Assembly (NCBI RefSeq): GCF_022842375.1
Contig: NZ_JALHPR010000017.1
Span: 1 to 64,000, forward strand
Direction: 5' to 3'
DNA length: 64,000 nucleotides
Source of the DNA: Elioraea sp.
GTDB lineage: Bacteria; Pseudomonadota; Alphaproteobacteria; Acetobacterales; Acetobacteraceae
Part shown: piece by piece, positions 1 through 11,121 of the stretch
Position numbering within the stretch: the first letter of the stretch is position 1
How the letters are laid out: each line of letters opens with the position of its first letter
Notes under the pieces: generated by a model
The model's input: only the letters and a program-made list of their open reading frames with translations
Told to the model about the DNA's origin: nothing
The model's database searches: none
Made by a program: the position numbers and the translations under genes

Positions 1-1
1 C

Positions 2-1069
2 ACGGCCCCCGGCGCGCCGCCGCCGCCAGCCCCGTCGCCGGCGCAGCGGCCAGCGCGGCTGATCCCCGAAACGCCCCTGCCGTTCGCCGCCCTGCGGGCG
101 GCGGATGCGGCGGTGAAGCTTGCCATCGCGGAGCTCGTGTTCGGCGGGGCGAGCTACCGCGATGCCGAGGCAACCGTGGCACTCGATCGCGGCAGGCTCA
201 GCCTCGATCCGTTCCGCGTCACCGCCCCCGGCGCGCCGATCACGGGCAGCCTCGCGATCGACGCGTCGGCCGATGCCGCACCGGTGGCGATCGTCATTGC
301 CGCCCCGGCGATCGACCTGCGCGACCTGCTGGCCGCGTTCGGCGGTGGCTATCGCGTCGGCGGCAACCTCGAGCTCGATGTCAACCTGCGCGGGCGGGGC
401 AACTCGCCGGCGGCGATCGCAGCGACCCTCGATGGGCATTTCGGACTTGCCGGCGCCAATCTCGACATCGACAACCGGCTGATGGATCTCGTGGCAGGCG
501 AGCTCTGGCGCGCCCTGGTACCGGGCGCGCCGCGCGACGGCACCAACAATGTCCGCTGCCTCGCCATCCGGTTCGATAGCGCCGGCGGCGTGGCGGATGC
601 GCGCGCCTTCCTGTTCGACAGCGCGCTTGCCAAGGTCTCCGGCAACGGCACGCTGCTGCTCGGGCCGGAGCAGTTGCGCATGCGCGCGGTGCCGACGTTG
701 AAGTTCGGCGGCGGTGGCATCGGCGTACCGGTGAACATCGGCGGCACCTTCCTTGCCCCTGCCGTCAGGGTCGATCCCGCGGGGGCTGCCGGGGCGGTGG
801 CCGGCGCCGTCGCGGGGATCGCGAGCGGCGGTGGACTTGGCGGCCTGCTCGGCGGCGGGCGGACTGGGGGAGGGGGCGCGCAGGCACCCGATGAGTGCCC
901 CGGCCAGCTTGCCATCGCCCGTGGCGGGCGTGACGGCGCGGCGGCCGCGGCAGAGTCTGCCTCTCCCCAGCAGGCACCCGCCCAGCAGGCCCCCGCGCAG
1001 CAGGAACCGGCCCAGCAGCAGCGGCCGGCGAACCCGCTGCAGCAACTCCTGCCCCGCCTTGGGCGCTGA
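2..1069 (+). CDS. AsmA-family protein, C-terminal part (5' end outside window)
   Basis: The reading frame is open to the left edge of the window, so only the last 355 or so residues are seen. Family knowledge: AsmA-like proteins are large inner-membrane-anchored periplasmic proteins linked to outer-membrane biogenesis and lipid transport. What is seen fits the conserved C-terminal AsmA region: alternating short beta-strand and Gly/Ala stretches of the type LDLDVNLRGRG and a typical entry motif (PFAALRAADA near position 80-110). The tail is low-complexity, with Gly-rich runs followed by Ala-Gln-Pro repeats (QQAPAQQAP type), common at the end of these proteins. The gene ends 12 bp before the ATP12 gene. 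A GTG at 113 is an internal codon, not the likely start. The family call is confident; the exact function is not. Confidence 0.75.
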   Translation, partial: TAPGAPPPPAPSPAQRPARLIPETPLPFAALRAADAAVKLAIAELVFGGASYRDAEATVALDRGRLSLDPFRVTAPGAPITGSLAIDASADAAPVAIVIAAPAIDLRDLLAAFGGGYRVGGNLELDVNLRGRGNSPAAIAATLDGHFGLAGANLDIDNRLMDLVAGELWRALVPGAPRDGTNNVRCLAIRFDSAGGVADARAFLFDSALAKVSGNGTLLLGPEQLRMRAVPTLKFGGGGIGVPVNIGGTFLAPAVRVDPAGAAGAVAGAVAGIASGGGLGGLLGGGRTGGGGAQAPDECPGQLAIARGGRDGAAAAAESASPQQAPAQQAPAQQEPAQQQRPANPLQQLLPRLGR

Positions 1070-1081
1070 TACGAGGGGCTG

Positions 1082-1816
1082 ATGTCAGCAGCAGGCATGC
1101 AGCGGTTCTGGGCAGAGGCGCGCGCGGGCGCGCTGCCGGAGGGCGGCTTCGGCGTGCTGCTCGATGCCAGGCCGCTCAGGCTTCCCTCGGGCGCGAAGCT
1201 TTCGGTACCCGCGCTGCCGCTCGCCGAGGAACTGGCCGCCGAATGGCAGCATGCGGGGGGCGGGAAGGGCCAGCCCTTCACCCTCGAGGCGCTGCCGCTG
1301 ACGCGGCTGGTCGGCAATGCGATCGACCGGATCGCGGCTGACCATGCCGCGGCGGTCGCTACCGTCGCGCGGTACGGCGAGACCGATCTGCTCTGCTACC
1401 GCGCCGATTTTCCCCCCAAGCTCGCCGCCCGCCAGCACGAGGCCTGGCAGCCCCTGCTCGACTGGGCGGCACTGACCTTCGACGCTCGCCTTTCCGTCAC
1501 CGCCGGTGTGATCGCGGTGCGGCAGGACCCGGCCTGCCTCGCCGCCCTCGCCCGCGCGGTGGCCGCGCATGAGCCCATCGCGCTGGCCGGCCTCGGGCAG
1601 GTCGTGCAGTCCACCGGCTCCCTCGTGCTGGGGCTGGCCGTGTCGTACCGGCGGCTGGCGCCGCAGGAGGCGCATGCGCTGGCCGTGATCGACGAGGCGT
1701 TCCAGGCGGAGGAATGGGGCGAGGACGCCGAGGCGGCGGAACGCCTGGCCAGGATCGCTGCCGATGTCGCCGCCGCGGCGCGGCTGCTGGCACTCGCCAG
1801 GACAGCGGCTACGTGA
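1082..1816 (+). CDS. ATP12-family F1-ATPase assembly chaperone
   Basis: The 244-residue product matches the ATP12 family, which in mitochondria and alphaproteobacteria helps assemble the F1 sector of ATP synthase by binding the alpha subunit. Visible family features are the N-terminal RFW segment followed by a short beta-hairpin (VLLDARPLRLPSG), the helix containing LAEEWQ, the LTRLVGNAID motif near residue 75, and the YGETDLLCYRA motif near residue 100 with the following HEAWQPLLDW helix. The length is usual. It starts with ATG and its stop overlaps the GTG start of the acylphosphatase gene (GTGA), so the two are probably cotranscribed. Presence of this family supports an alphaproteobacterial source. 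Confidence 0.88.
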   Translation: MSAAGMQRFWAEARAGALPEGGFGVLLDARPLRLPSGAKLSVPALPLAEELAAEWQHAGGGKGQPFTLEALPLTRLVGNAIDRIAADHAAAVATVARYGETDLLCYRADFPPKLAARQHEAWQPLLDWAALTFDARLSVTAGVIAVRQDPACLAALARAVAAHEPIALAGLGQVVQSTGSLVLGLAVSYRRLAPQEAHALAVIDEAFQAEEWGEDAEAAERLARIAADVAAAARLLALARTAAT

Positions 1817-2091
1817 TCGAGGCGCGGCGCTTGTTGGTCAGTGGTCGGGTGCAGGGTGTTGGGTTCCGCGCCTTCGTCGCCGCGGCGGCAGGCCGGCTCG
1901 GGCTTGCCGGCTGGGTCAGGAACCTCGCGGATGGTCGTGTCGAGGTGCTGGCCGAGGGCGTTCCGGAGGCGCTGGACCAGCTTGCCGCGGCCTGCGCGCG
2001 CGGGCCGCTTCTGTCGCGCGTCGATGCGGTCGCGGCGAGTGGCGCCGCGGCCGAGGGGCGGCGAGGCTTCCGCCAGGCGGCCGACGGATGA
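1813..2091 (+). CDS. acylphosphatase
   Basis: A 92-residue cytosolic enzyme that hydrolyses acylphosphates to carboxylate and phosphate. It carries both family signatures: the phosphate-binding loop with catalytic arginine (GRVQGVGFRAF, residues about 11-21) and the second motif GWVRNLADGRVEV, whose Asn is the catalytic asparagine. The start chosen is GTG at 1813, which overlaps the ATP12 stop codon as GTGA and gives the usual length; an upstream ATG in the same frame would add about 33 residues of shadow sequence from the preceding gene. The stop codon overlaps the next start (ATGA), so it sits in a tightly coupled four-gene run. Confidence 0.9.
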   Translation: MIEARRLLVSGRVQGVGFRAFVAAAAGRLGLAGWVRNLADGRVEVLAEGVPEALDQLAAACARGPLLSRVDAVAASGAAAEGRRGFRQAADG

Positions 2092-2462
2092 TCACACTTC
2101 TGCGCGTCGTCATCGGCACCGGGTGCCTTGCCATCGGCGTGACCTTCATCGGTGTCGCGCTGCGCCAGTACCGGCGCGAGATGACATGGCGGCGCGTGCA
2201 CGCCGTCGTGGAGCGGACCGGCGACCGCCGGAACACCGACCTCGCCTATCTCGACGCCGATGGCCGCCCGCATGTCGCCCGCCACTGGGGCGTTTCGAGC
2301 ACGACGGGAACGGGTGAACGCGTGACGATCCTGCACCACCCCCGCACCCCGGGGCGCGTGGCGATCCCCTTCGGCGCGCCGGTGCTCAGCGTCCTGACGC
2401 TGGCCGGCATCGCGGTCACCCTGCTCGGCCTCTGGATGCTCAGCATCGTTCTGGCCGGGTGA
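2088..2462 (+). CDS. small membrane protein, DUF3592-like
   Basis: A 124-residue protein with a hydrophobic helix at residues about 3-25 (ending in a short Arg-rich stretch), a soluble middle of about 70 residues, and a second hydrophobic helix at about 97-121. Two membrane segments flanking a small beta-rich domain that starts with the type RVHAVVERTGDRR is the layout of DUF3592 proteins, whose role is not known. Its ATG overlaps the acylphosphatase stop (ATGA). The family assignment is by layout and should be taken as tentative; the coding call is secure because of the start overlap and frame. Confidence 0.65.
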   Translation: MITLLRVVIGTGCLAIGVTFIGVALRQYRREMTWRRVHAVVERTGDRRNTDLAYLDADGRPHVARHWGVSSTTGTGERVTILHHPRTPGRVAIPFGAPVLSVLTLAGIAVTLLGLWMLSIVLAG

Positions 2463-2468
2463 GGGCGC

Positions 2469-3125
2469 TCAGCCGTATACGTCGGGAAAGCTCGCCATCA
2501 GCGCGGCATCGACCTCTGCCATCGAGGCCGTGACACCGAGGCGCCACAGGCTCGTCACCCCATGCTCGCGCACGCCGCAGGGAACGATGCCGCCGTAGTG
2601 GTCGAGGTCGGGGTCGACGTTCAGCGCGAAGCCGTGCCAGGTGATCCAGCGCGTCACGCGCACGCCGATCGCGCCGATCTTGTTTTCCGTCCCGGCGCGA
2701 CGGTCAGGCACCCAGAGGCCGACGCGGCCCTCGCGGGTTTCCGCCCGCACGCCGAGGCGGTCGAGTGCGGCGATCAGCCAGGTTTCGAGCCGGTGCACGT
2801 AGGCGCGGATGTCCTGTCCGCGGCGGCGGAGGTCGAGCATGACGTAGCCGACGCGCTGGCCCGGGCCGTGATAGGTCCACTGCCCCCCGCGGCCGGCGCG
2901 GAAGGTGGGCAAGCCCAGGGGGTTGAACAGGTCCTCGTCGCGCGCCGAGGTGCCGGCGGTGAACAGCGGCGGATGCTCGACCAGCCAGATGCGCTCGCCC
3001 GCCGTGCCTGCCGCCATGGCCGCCACATGCGCCTCCATCGCCGCGATGGCGTCGGGGTATGGGACGGGCGCATCGGAGGCGTGCCATGCGGGGCGTTCTG
3101 ACGCGATTGCCGTCGCCGATGTCAT
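2469..3125 (-). CDS. lipB: lipoyl(octanoyl) transferase LipB
   Basis: A 218-residue cytosolic enzyme that moves octanoate from acyl carrier protein to the lipoyl domains of 2-oxoacid dehydrogenases and the glycine cleavage H protein, first step of lipoate synthesis. The substrate-binding motif [12 protein letters not shown] is at residues 79-90, the catalytic lysine at 149 in [10 protein letters not shown], and the catalytic cysteine at 183 in GGIVPCGV. The length is usual for the family. It converges on the DUF3592-like gene with a 6-bp gap and is divergent from tRNA-Leu; its 5' end overlaps the tRNA promoter. Confidence 0.95.
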   Translation of the reverse strand: MTSATAIASERPAWHASDAPVPYPDAIAAMEAHVAAMAAGTAGERIWLVEHPPLFTAGTSARDEDLFNPLGLPTFRAGRGGQWTYHGPGQRVGYVMLDLRRRGQDIRAYVHRLETWLIAALDRLGVRAETREGRVGLWVPDRRAGTENKIGAIGVRVTRWITWHGFALNVDPDLDHYGGIVPCGVREHGVTSLWRLGVTASMAEVDAALMASFPDVYG

Positions 3126-3135
3126 CGGCTATATC
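3107..3135 (+). promoter_or_regulatory. sigma-70-type promoter for tRNA-Leu
   Basis: TTGCCG at 3107-3112 and TATATC at 3130-3135 are separated by 17 bp. The expected transcription start near 3142 lies about 13 bases before the mature tRNA. The -35 box lies inside the first codons of lipB, which runs the other way. Inferred from sequence only. Confidence 0.55.
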
Positions 3136-3154
3136 CCCCGCCCTGGCTGGGTGC

Positions 3155-3241
3155 GCGGTCGTGGCGAAACTGGTAGACGCGCAAGCTTGAGGTGCTTGTG
3201 GGGGAAACCCCTTGGAAGTTCGAGTCTTCTCGACCGCACCA
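3155..3241 (+). tRNA. tRNA-Leu (anticodon GAG)
   Basis: The 87-base gene folds as a class II tRNA. The acceptor stem pairs 3155-3161 with 3231-3237, followed by discriminator A and an encoded CCA (3239-3241). The anticodon loop TTGAGGT lies between the CAAGC and GCTTG arms, giving anticodon GAG for CUC/CUU leucine codons. The long variable arm has a GGGG/CCCC stem, as expected for leucine tRNA, and the T arm contains TTCGAGT at 3219-3225. Confidence 0.97.
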
Positions 3242-3253
3242 GCCTGATCCCCC

Positions 3254-3856
3254 TCATCGTCCTGCGGCGACTGCCGCCGAAAGCGCCTCGCCCGCTCCGG
3301 CGCCCAGCGTGCGCAGGAGCGCGAGCGTCTGCGGCACGGTGAGCGAGAGCGGCACGATGCGGCTCTCCTCCATCACCGCGACGCTGCCAGACATCGCCGT
3401 TGGCGCGCCCGGCAGATAGACCGTCGCGAACCCCCCTGCCAGACGCTCGACGACGAAGCCGACCTGGAACGCGTCATCGTAGCGGAGCAGGGCCGGCGTA
3501 AACTGGCCTTCCCGCTCCCGCCCGACGACTCCCTCGGCCGTGCTCTTGATCAACCCATAGGCGGGGAAGCGCGCGAGCACGCGCTCTTCCAACGTCGTCG
3601 TCAGCCGTCTCGCGCTCCGGCTCCGCGCGACCAGCCCGGCGGCGAAGCAGAGGACGACGAGTGCCGCGACCGATCCTGCCGTGGCTGCGAAGGCCGCCGA
3701 GATGCCGGGCAGCGGCATCGCTTGCGCGACCGGGCCGACGAGCCTGATCGCGATCGCGAGTGCCTTCTCGACCAGCACGACCGTAAGCACGACGGGGATG
3801 AGGAACACGATGCCGCCGATGATCGTCATTCTGACGAAGCCAAAAGCCCCGCGCAT
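3254..3856 (-). CDS. DUF502 membrane protein
   Basis: A 200-residue inner-membrane protein of the DUF502 family. Two hydrophobic segments are visible, at residues about 10-38 ([18 protein letters not shown]) and about 58-78, followed by a soluble C-terminal half with family-typical pieces such as [15 protein letters not shown] and GFVVERL...[17 protein letters not shown]502 proteins are widespread in proteobacteria and have no agreed biochemical role. The gene converges on tRNA-Leu with a 12-bp gap. The GTG/ATG-like N-terminus MRGAFGFVR at 3856 gives the usual length. I see no adjacent partner that suggests a function. Confidence 0.85.
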   Translation of the reverse strand: MRGAFGFVRMTIIGGIVFLIPVVLTVVLVEKALAIAIRLVGPVAQAMPLPGISAAFAATAGSVAALVVLCFAAGLVARSRSARRLTTTLEERVLARFPAYGLIKSTAEGVVGREREGQFTPALLRYDDAFQVGFVVERLAGGFATVYLPGAPTAMSGSVAVMEESRIVPLSLTVPQTLALLRTLGAGAGEALSAAVAAGR

Positions 3857-3954
3857 CCGCTCCCCCGTCGCTTGGCGCCGCGCTTGGCGCCTCGCCTGGC
3901 TCCTCGCCCGCCCGGCCCATCCGTGATCAGCATGCGCGCTGGAAGCCGGCGATA

Positions 3955-3994
3955 CCAGAAGGGGGCCAGTCTTCCCAGAAGGGGGTCAGTCTTC
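3955..3994. repeat. two tandem 20-bp repeats
   Basis: CCAGAAGGGGGCCAGTCTTC at 3955-3974 is followed directly by a copy at 3975-3994 with one C-to-T change. A shorter piece (GGGGGGCCAG) follows just after. The repeats lie in the gap between the DUF502 gene start and the malic enzyme gene. Similar GGGGTCAG-containing motifs occur in palindromic intergenic repeats elsewhere, but no palindrome is evident here. Confidence 0.8.
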
Positions 3995-4109
3995 AGGGGG
4001 GCCAGGGCGTCACGGGGCAGGCTTGCCCCTGCTGTCGGGCCGGCATCCAGTTGCGCGAGGCGCCGTGCTGTGCATCTCTCCCGCCGGCTTCACGGCAAGG
4101 GATGTGACG

Positions 4110-6384
<2,275 letters not shown>

Positions 6385-6392
<8 letters not shown>

Positions 6393-7266
6393 GCAACTCC
6401 CGCTTCTCATCGACTGCGACCCCGGGGCCGATGATGCCGTGGCACTGCTCATGGCAGCGGCGGCGCCATCGCTCGCGCTTCGCCTCGTCACGACGGTGGG
6501 TGGCAACGCCCCGATCGATGTCTGCACCGCCAATGCCCGACGCGTTCTCGACCTCGCTGGGCGTGGCGACGTTCCGGTCCAGCGTGGCGCTGCCGGCCCG
6601 CGCGGCGGCGCGCCGATCCCCGATGCCGTGGTGCATGGCACCGACGGGCTGGCCGGCCTCGCCCTGCCGCCGCCCTCGCGCGGGCCCGATGGGGTGGACG
6701 CCGTCGCAGCACTGGCCGCTGCCATGCCCATGACGGTCGCGGCGATCGGGCCGCTGACCAACATCGCCGCGCTGATCGACCGCGGCGTGGTGCCGGCCGA
6801 CCTCGTCGTGCTTGGCGGCGCGATCGGGCCGGGCAACACGCCATCGGGTGCCGAGTACAACCTCGCGGTCGACCCAGAGGCCGCGCGCCTCGTGCTGGCG
6901 CATCCGGTCAGGCTCGTGCCGCTCGACATCGCGGGCATGGCGCTGGCCACACCTGCGCGGATCGCTGCCATTGCCGCATCCTCGCGCATCGGGGCGCGGA
7001 TCGCGCCGATGCTTGCCGCCTATGCCGAGGCGGATGGGGTCAAGCATGGCAGGCCCGGCGGCATGCTGCCCGATGCGCATGCCATCGCCGCGCTGATCGA
7101 CCCTGGCCTCTACACCTGGCGGCGCGCGTCGATCGCGGTTGACGGGATGGGCCGCACGCGGTTCGACTGGGCGGAAGACGGGCGCGGCGGGGAAGCGTCG
7201 GTGGCGACCGCGGTCGACGAGGACGGATTATTCGCCCTTCTCGCCGGCACGCTGGCGGCGCTTTGA
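6385..7266 (+). CDS. inosine/uridine-preferring nucleoside hydrolase family protein
   Basis: A 293-residue enzyme of the calcium-dependent nucleoside N-ribohydrolase family, which splits nucleosides into base and ribose. The hallmark N-terminal motif DCDPGADDAVALL is at residues about 10-22, where the aspartates bind calcium and the 2',3' hydroxyls. Later family pieces are AIGPLTNIAAL near residue 120, VVLGGAIGPGN near 139, and EYNLAVDPEAA near 155, which supplies the Asn and Asp that bind the ribose. The active-site histidine may be the one in LPDAHAIAALI near 232. Its start overlaps the malic enzyme gene by 8 bp, so it is probably translated from the same message. The preferred substrate cannot be told from sequence. 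Confidence 0.9.
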
Positions 7267-7298
7267 AGGATCGGGCTGCGGCCCCACATGAACAGGCG

Positions 7299-8030
7299 AT
7301 GGGAAACGACAGGCAACTACCGGATAAGGCGAAGCGGGCGGACGTGGCGGCTTTCCTCCGCCGCGTCGACACGATGCCGGCCGTGCGCGCGGGCACGGGG
7401 CGGCGCGGCCGGCTGCTGTTCGCCGTCGATGCCACAGCCTCGCGCCAGCCGACCTGGGATCGCGCCTGCTTCCTCACGGGTGCGATGTTCGATGCCACAA
7501 GGTCGCTCGGCGGGCTGTCGATGAGCCTCAGCTACTATCGCGGCTATGGCGAGTTCGCCGCCACCCCCTGGCTGTCGGACGTGAACGACCTCGCGCGGCG
7601 GATGTCGGGCGTCTCGTGCCTCGGCGGGCAGACGCAGATCGCACGCGTTCTCTCCCACGCGATCGCCGAGACGCGGAAGGACCGCGTGAACGCGCTGGTC
7701 TTCGTCGGCGATGCGGTGGAGGAGGATATCGATGCCCTGGCCCACAAGGCGGGCGAGCTCGGCATGCTGAACTGCCCGGGCTTCTTCTTCCACGAGGGCG
7801 GGGAACCGATGGCCGCGCGCACCTTCCGCGAGCTCGCGCGCCTCTCGGGCGGCGCCTATGTGCCGTTCGACCTCGCCTCGGCGGATGCGCTGCGCGAGCT
7901 TTTGACGGCGGTCGCGGTCTATGCCGCCGGCGGGCGCGAGGCGCTGGCCCGGCTGCCCTCGGCACGGGCGGGTGCGGTGGCGCAGCTGACGCACCAGCTT
8001 CCCGGGCCCCAGTCCGGCCCCAGGCGGTAG
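7299..8030 (+). CDS. VWA-domain protein with intact metal-adhesion site
   Basis: A 243-residue protein that is essentially one von Willebrand A domain. The metal-ion-dependent adhesion site is complete: LFAVDATAS gives the DxTxS loop (about residues 41-45), the conserved Thr follows in GGQTQIARVLSHA, and the third-position Asp is in VFVGDAVEED. No signal peptide is seen, so it is probably cytosolic or peripheral at the membrane. The ATG at 7299 is preferred; a TTG at 7263 that overlaps the preceding stop (TTGA) would add 12 residues. The next gene, 10 bp on, encodes a membrane J-protein. The binding partner is unknown. Confidence 0.75.
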   Translation: MGNDRQLPDKAKRADVAAFLRRVDTMPAVRAGTGRRGRLLFAVDATASRQPTWDRACFLTGAMFDATRSLGGLSMSLSYYRGYGEFAATPWLSDVNDLARRMSGVSCLGGQTQIARVLSHAIAETRKDRVNALVFVGDAVEEDIDALAHKAGELGMLNCPGFFFHEGGEPMAARTFRELARLSGGAYVPFDLASADALRELLTAVAVYAAGGREALARLPSARAGAVAQLTHQLPGPQSGPRR

Positions 8031-8040
8031 CGACGGAACG

Positions 8041-8757
8041 ATGACCTGGCTTCTCCTTGGCCTGGGCGCCCTCGGGCTCCTGATCTTCGGCCTGTCCGCC
8101 TTCGCCAATGCGCGGGTCGAGGCACTGAAATCGGCACTGAAATGGGTCGCCATGGTCGGCGGCGGGGCGGTGGCGCTGTTCCTGCTCGTCACCGGCCGCG
8201 GCGGCCAGGCGCTGATGCTCGCCGTCGTGCTCGGGCCGCTCGCCGTGCGGTTCTGGAACCAGCACAAGGCGGCGCGCACCTTCTCGCGCGGCGGCAGGCC
8301 CGGCGAGGGCAGCGCCAGCGAGGTGGCGACGGCCTTCCTCCGCATGCGGCTCGACCATGACACGGGAACGATGAGCGGCACGGTTCTGGCCGGCGAGTTC
8401 CGTGGCCGCGAGCTGGCCGAGCTGGCGCTTCCCGATCTCATCCAGCTGTGGCTCTCGCTCCGCGCCGAGGACACCGAGAGCGTTCCCCTGCTCGAGGCGT
8501 GGATGGACCGCCGCTTCGGCGAGGCCTGGCGCGATGCCGCGGCCGAGGCAGCCGGCGAGGAGGAGGGGCCGCGCGCCGCGGGCGGGCCGCTCACGCGCGC
8601 CGATGCGCACGCCATCCTGGGCCTCAAGGACGGGGCGAGCCGGGAGGAGATCCGCGACGCGCACCGGCGGCTGATGCGCGCCGCGCATCCCGACCGTGGC
8701 GGCTCCGACTGGCTGGCCGCGCGGATCAACGAAGCGCGAGACGTCCTCCTGAGCTGA
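8041..8757 (+). CDS. membrane-anchored J-domain protein (Pam18/Tim14-like)
   Basis: A 238-residue protein with hydrophobic segments at about residues 2-22 and 40-75, a charged middle, and a C-terminal J domain (about 180-238). The HPD tripeptide that stimulates Hsp70 ATPase is present in AAHPDRGGSDWLAARINEA, and this ending resembles Tim14/Pam18, the mitochondrial import J-protein thought to descend from alphaproteobacterial genes (family knowledge). The J domain is at the C-terminus, as in Pam18, not at the N-terminus as in DnaJ. It lies 10 bp after the VWA gene and probably in one operon with it. A cytosolic DnaK is the expected partner; no dnaK gene is in the window. Confidence 0.85.
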   Translation: MTWLLLGLGALGLLIFGLSAFANARVEALKSALKWVAMVGGGAVALFLLVTGRGGQALMLAVVLGPLAVRFWNQHKAARTFSRGGRPGEGSASEVATAFLRMRLDHDTGTMSGTVLAGEFRGRELAELALPDLIQLWLSLRAEDTESVPLLEAWMDRRFGEAWRDAAAEAAGEEEGPRAAGGPLTRADAHAILGLKDGASREEIRDAHRRLMRAAHPDRGGSDWLAARINEARDVLLS

Positions 8758-8908
8758 GGCCGCGCCACATCATCGCCACGCGAAAGCGTTAACGGCTCCT
8801 TGGTTGCGGCCATGCATGCTCTATGGCAGGAACCAAGCCTGTCCTGATGATGCTGCCGCGCCCCCCACCGGCCGGCATCCAAGCCACCACAAGAAGGAGC
8901 GCTCCGCG

Positions 8909-9775
8909 ATGAAGAGCTTGCGCAAGGCCGTGCTGCCGGTCGCCGGCCTCGGCACGCGGTTCCTGCCCGCCACCAAGGCGATGGCCAAGGAGATGCTCAC
9001 CGTCGTCGACAAGCCGCTGATCCAGTACGCCGTCGAGGAGGCCCGCGCTGCCGGCATCGAGCAGTTCTGCTTCGTCACCGGCCGCGGCAAGACCGCCCTG
9101 GTCGAGCATTTCGACCTCGCCTACGAGCTCGAGGCGACGCTGAAGGAACGCGGCAAGTTCGACACGCTGAAGCAGCTCGAAGGTGCCTCCGCCATCCCCG
9201 GCTCGATCGTTTCGGTGCGGCAGCAGGTACCGCTCGGCCTCGGCCACGCGATCTGGTGCGCGCGCGCCTTCATCGGCGACGATCCCTTCGCGATCATGCT
9301 GCCCGATGACCTGATCCTCGCCGACACCTCGTGGGTGAAGCAGCTCGCCGATGTCTATGGCCAGACGGGCGGCAATGTCGTCGCCGTCGAGGAAGTGCCG
9401 CGCGAGCACACCAACCGCTACGGCATCCTCAAGGTCGGCGCCGATGACGGGCGGACGGCGGAGGTGCTCGGCCTCGTCGAGAAGCCGAAGCCGGAGGAGG
9501 CGCCCTCGAACCTTTCCATCGTCGGGCGCTACGTGCTGATGCCCGAGGTGATCGGCGAGCTGTCGCGCTTCGAGAAAGGGGCGGGTGGCGAGATCCAGCT
9601 GACGGATGGGATGGCGCGGCTGATCGGCCGGCAGCCCTTCCACGGGCTTCGCTGCCACGGCCGTCGTTTCGATTGCGGCGACAAGGCGGGCTATCTCGAA
9701 GCCCAGATCGCCTTCGCCCTCTCGCGCCCCGACATGGCCGACAAGGTGCGCGCCTTCCTGCCCCGCTACTCCTGA
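8909..9775 (+). CDS. galU: UTP-glucose-1-phosphate uridylyltransferase
   Basis: A 288-residue nucleotidyltransferase making UDP-glucose from UTP and glucose-1-phosphate for polysaccharide and glycolipid synthesis. The nucleotide-binding motif AGLGTRFLPATKAMAKEML is at residues about 12-30, with the metal-binding LPDDLILAD near residue 130 and the conserved GRYVLMPEV and GEIQLTDGM segments further on. The start is ATG at 8909, preceded by AAGAAGGAG; upstream in-frame codons are poorly conserved in character. It is first in a run with the UDP-glucose dehydrogenase (12 bp on) and a phosphohexomutase, which together supply UDP-glucuronate and hexose-1-phosphates. Confidence 0.95.
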   Translation: MKSLRKAVLPVAGLGTRFLPATKAMAKEMLTVVDKPLIQYAVEEARAAGIEQFCFVTGRGKTALVEHFDLAYELEATLKERGKFDTLKQLEGASAIPGSIVSVRQQVPLGLGHAIWCARAFIGDDPFAIMLPDDLILADTSWVKQLADVYGQTGGNVVAVEEVPREHTNRYGILKVGADDGRTAEVLGLVEKPKPEEAPSNLSIVGRYVLMPEVIGELSRFEKGAGGEIQLTDGMARLIGRQPFHGLRCHGRRFDCGDKAGYLEAQIAFALSRPDMADKVRAFLPRYS

Positions 9776-9787
9776 GGGAACGCACCG

Positions 9788-11095
9788 ATGCGCATCGCGA
9801 TGATCGGCGGCGGCTATGTCGGCCTTGTCTCCGCTGCCTGCTTCGCCGAGTTCGGCATCGAGGTGGCGGTGGTCGAGGTCGATGCCGCCAAGCTCTCCGC
9901 ACTCAAGGCCGGCAGGATGCCGATCTACGAACCCGGGCTCGAGAAGCTGGTCGCCGAGAACGTCGCGGCAGGGCGCCTCTCCTTCGGCGATGACATCGCG
10001 GCGGCGGTGACGGGGGCCGAGGCGGTGTTCATCGCCGTCGGCACGCCGACCCGGCGCGGCGATGGCCATGCCGATCTCAGCTACGTCTACGCCGCGGCCG
10101 AGCAGGTGGCCAACGCGTTGACCGACTATGCCGTGATCGTCACGAAATCGACGGTGCCGGTCGGCACCGGCCGCCGCGTGGCCGAGATCGTGCGCGCGAC
10201 GCGGCCCGACCTTGCGTTCGACGTCGCCTCCAACCCGGAATTCCTGCGCGAGGGCAACGCGATCGGCGATTTCATGCGGCCCGATCGCGTGGTGATCGGC
10301 GCCGACAGCGATCGCGCGCGCGAGGTGCTGAAGCGCCTCTACCGCCCGCTCTACCTGATCGAGACGCCGATCGTCTTCACTGGCCTCGAGACGGCTGAGC
10401 TCATCAAGTACGCGGCCAACGCCTTCCTCGCGATGAAGGTGACGTTCATCAACGAGATGGCCGACCTCGCCGAAAAGGTGGGCGCCGACGTGCACGACAT
10501 CGCGCGCGGCATCGGCCTCGACGGGCGCATCGGGCGCAAGTTCCTGCATGCCGGCCCCGGCTTCGGCGGCTCGTGCTTCCCCAAGGATACGCTCGCGCTG
10601 GTGCGCACCGCGCAGGACCATGCGGCACCGACGCGGCTGATCGAGACGGTGGTGGCCGTGAACGATGCCCGCAAGGCGGCGATGGCCTCGCGTGTGGTCG
10701 CTGCCTGCGGCGGGTCGGTGCGCGGCAAGCGCATCGCCGTGTTCGGCCTCACCTTCAAGCCCGAGACGGATGACATGCGCGACGCGCCGTCGCTCACCAT
10801 CGTCCCGCGCCTGGTCGAGGATGGTGCCGTCGTCGCTGCCTACGACCCGGAGGGCATGGAGCAGGCGAGGCCGCACATGCCCGCCGCGGTGCGGTGGTGC
10901 AAGGACGCGATGGAAGCGGCCACGGGTGCCGACGCACTCGTTCTCATCACGGAATGGAATGAGTTCCGTGCCATCTCGCCCGCGCGCCTGAAAGCGGTGA
11001 TGGCGGGCGACGTGATCGTCGACCTCCGCAATGTGTGGGACCCCGTGGCGATGCGCCAGGCAGGGTTCCGCTACTCCTCCATCGGCCGACCCTGA
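9788..11095 (+). CDS. UDP-glucose 6-dehydrogenase
   Basis: A 435-residue NAD-dependent enzyme that oxidises UDP-glucose twice to UDP-glucuronate. The Rossmann motif [19 protein letters not shown] is at residues about 4-22. The catalytic cysteine lies in [13 protein letters not shown] at about residue 260, and the conserved Lys of [14 protein letters not shown] is at about 205. The three-domain layout (NAD-binding, central dimer, UDP-binding) and length are standard. It follows galU after 12 bp and precedes the phosphohexomutase gene by 26 bp, so the three form one pathway operon from glucose-1-phosphate to UDP-glucuronate. Confidence 0.95.
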   Translation: MRIAMIGGGYVGLVSAACFAEFGIEVAVVEVDAAKLSALKAGRMPIYEPGLEKLVAENVAAGRLSFGDDIAAAVTGAEAVFIAVGTPTRRGDGHADLSYVYAAAEQVANALTDYAVIVTKSTVPVGTGRRVAEIVRATRPDLAFDVASNPEFLREGNAIGDFMRPDRVVIGADSDRAREVLKRLYRPLYLIETPIVFTGLETAELIKYAANAFLAMKVTFINEMADLAEKVGADVHDIARGIGLDGRIGRKFLHAGPGFGGSCFPKDTLALVRTAQDHAAPTRLIETVVAVNDARKAAMASRVVAACGGSVRGKRIAVFGLTFKPETDDMRDAPSLTIVPRLVEDGAVVAAYDPEGMEQARPHMPAAVRWCKDAMEAATGADALVLITEWNEFRAISPARLKAVMAGDVIVDLRNVWDPVAMRQAGFRYSSIGRP

Positions 11096-11121
11096 TCGGC
11101 CGAGCAGCGAAAGGATTTCGC

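Noticed and set aside
8789-10876. A 695-residue minus-strand frame opposite galU and the UDP-glucose dehydrogenase gene
   Set aside because: Same reason: no domain, biased composition, and real genes on the other strand.
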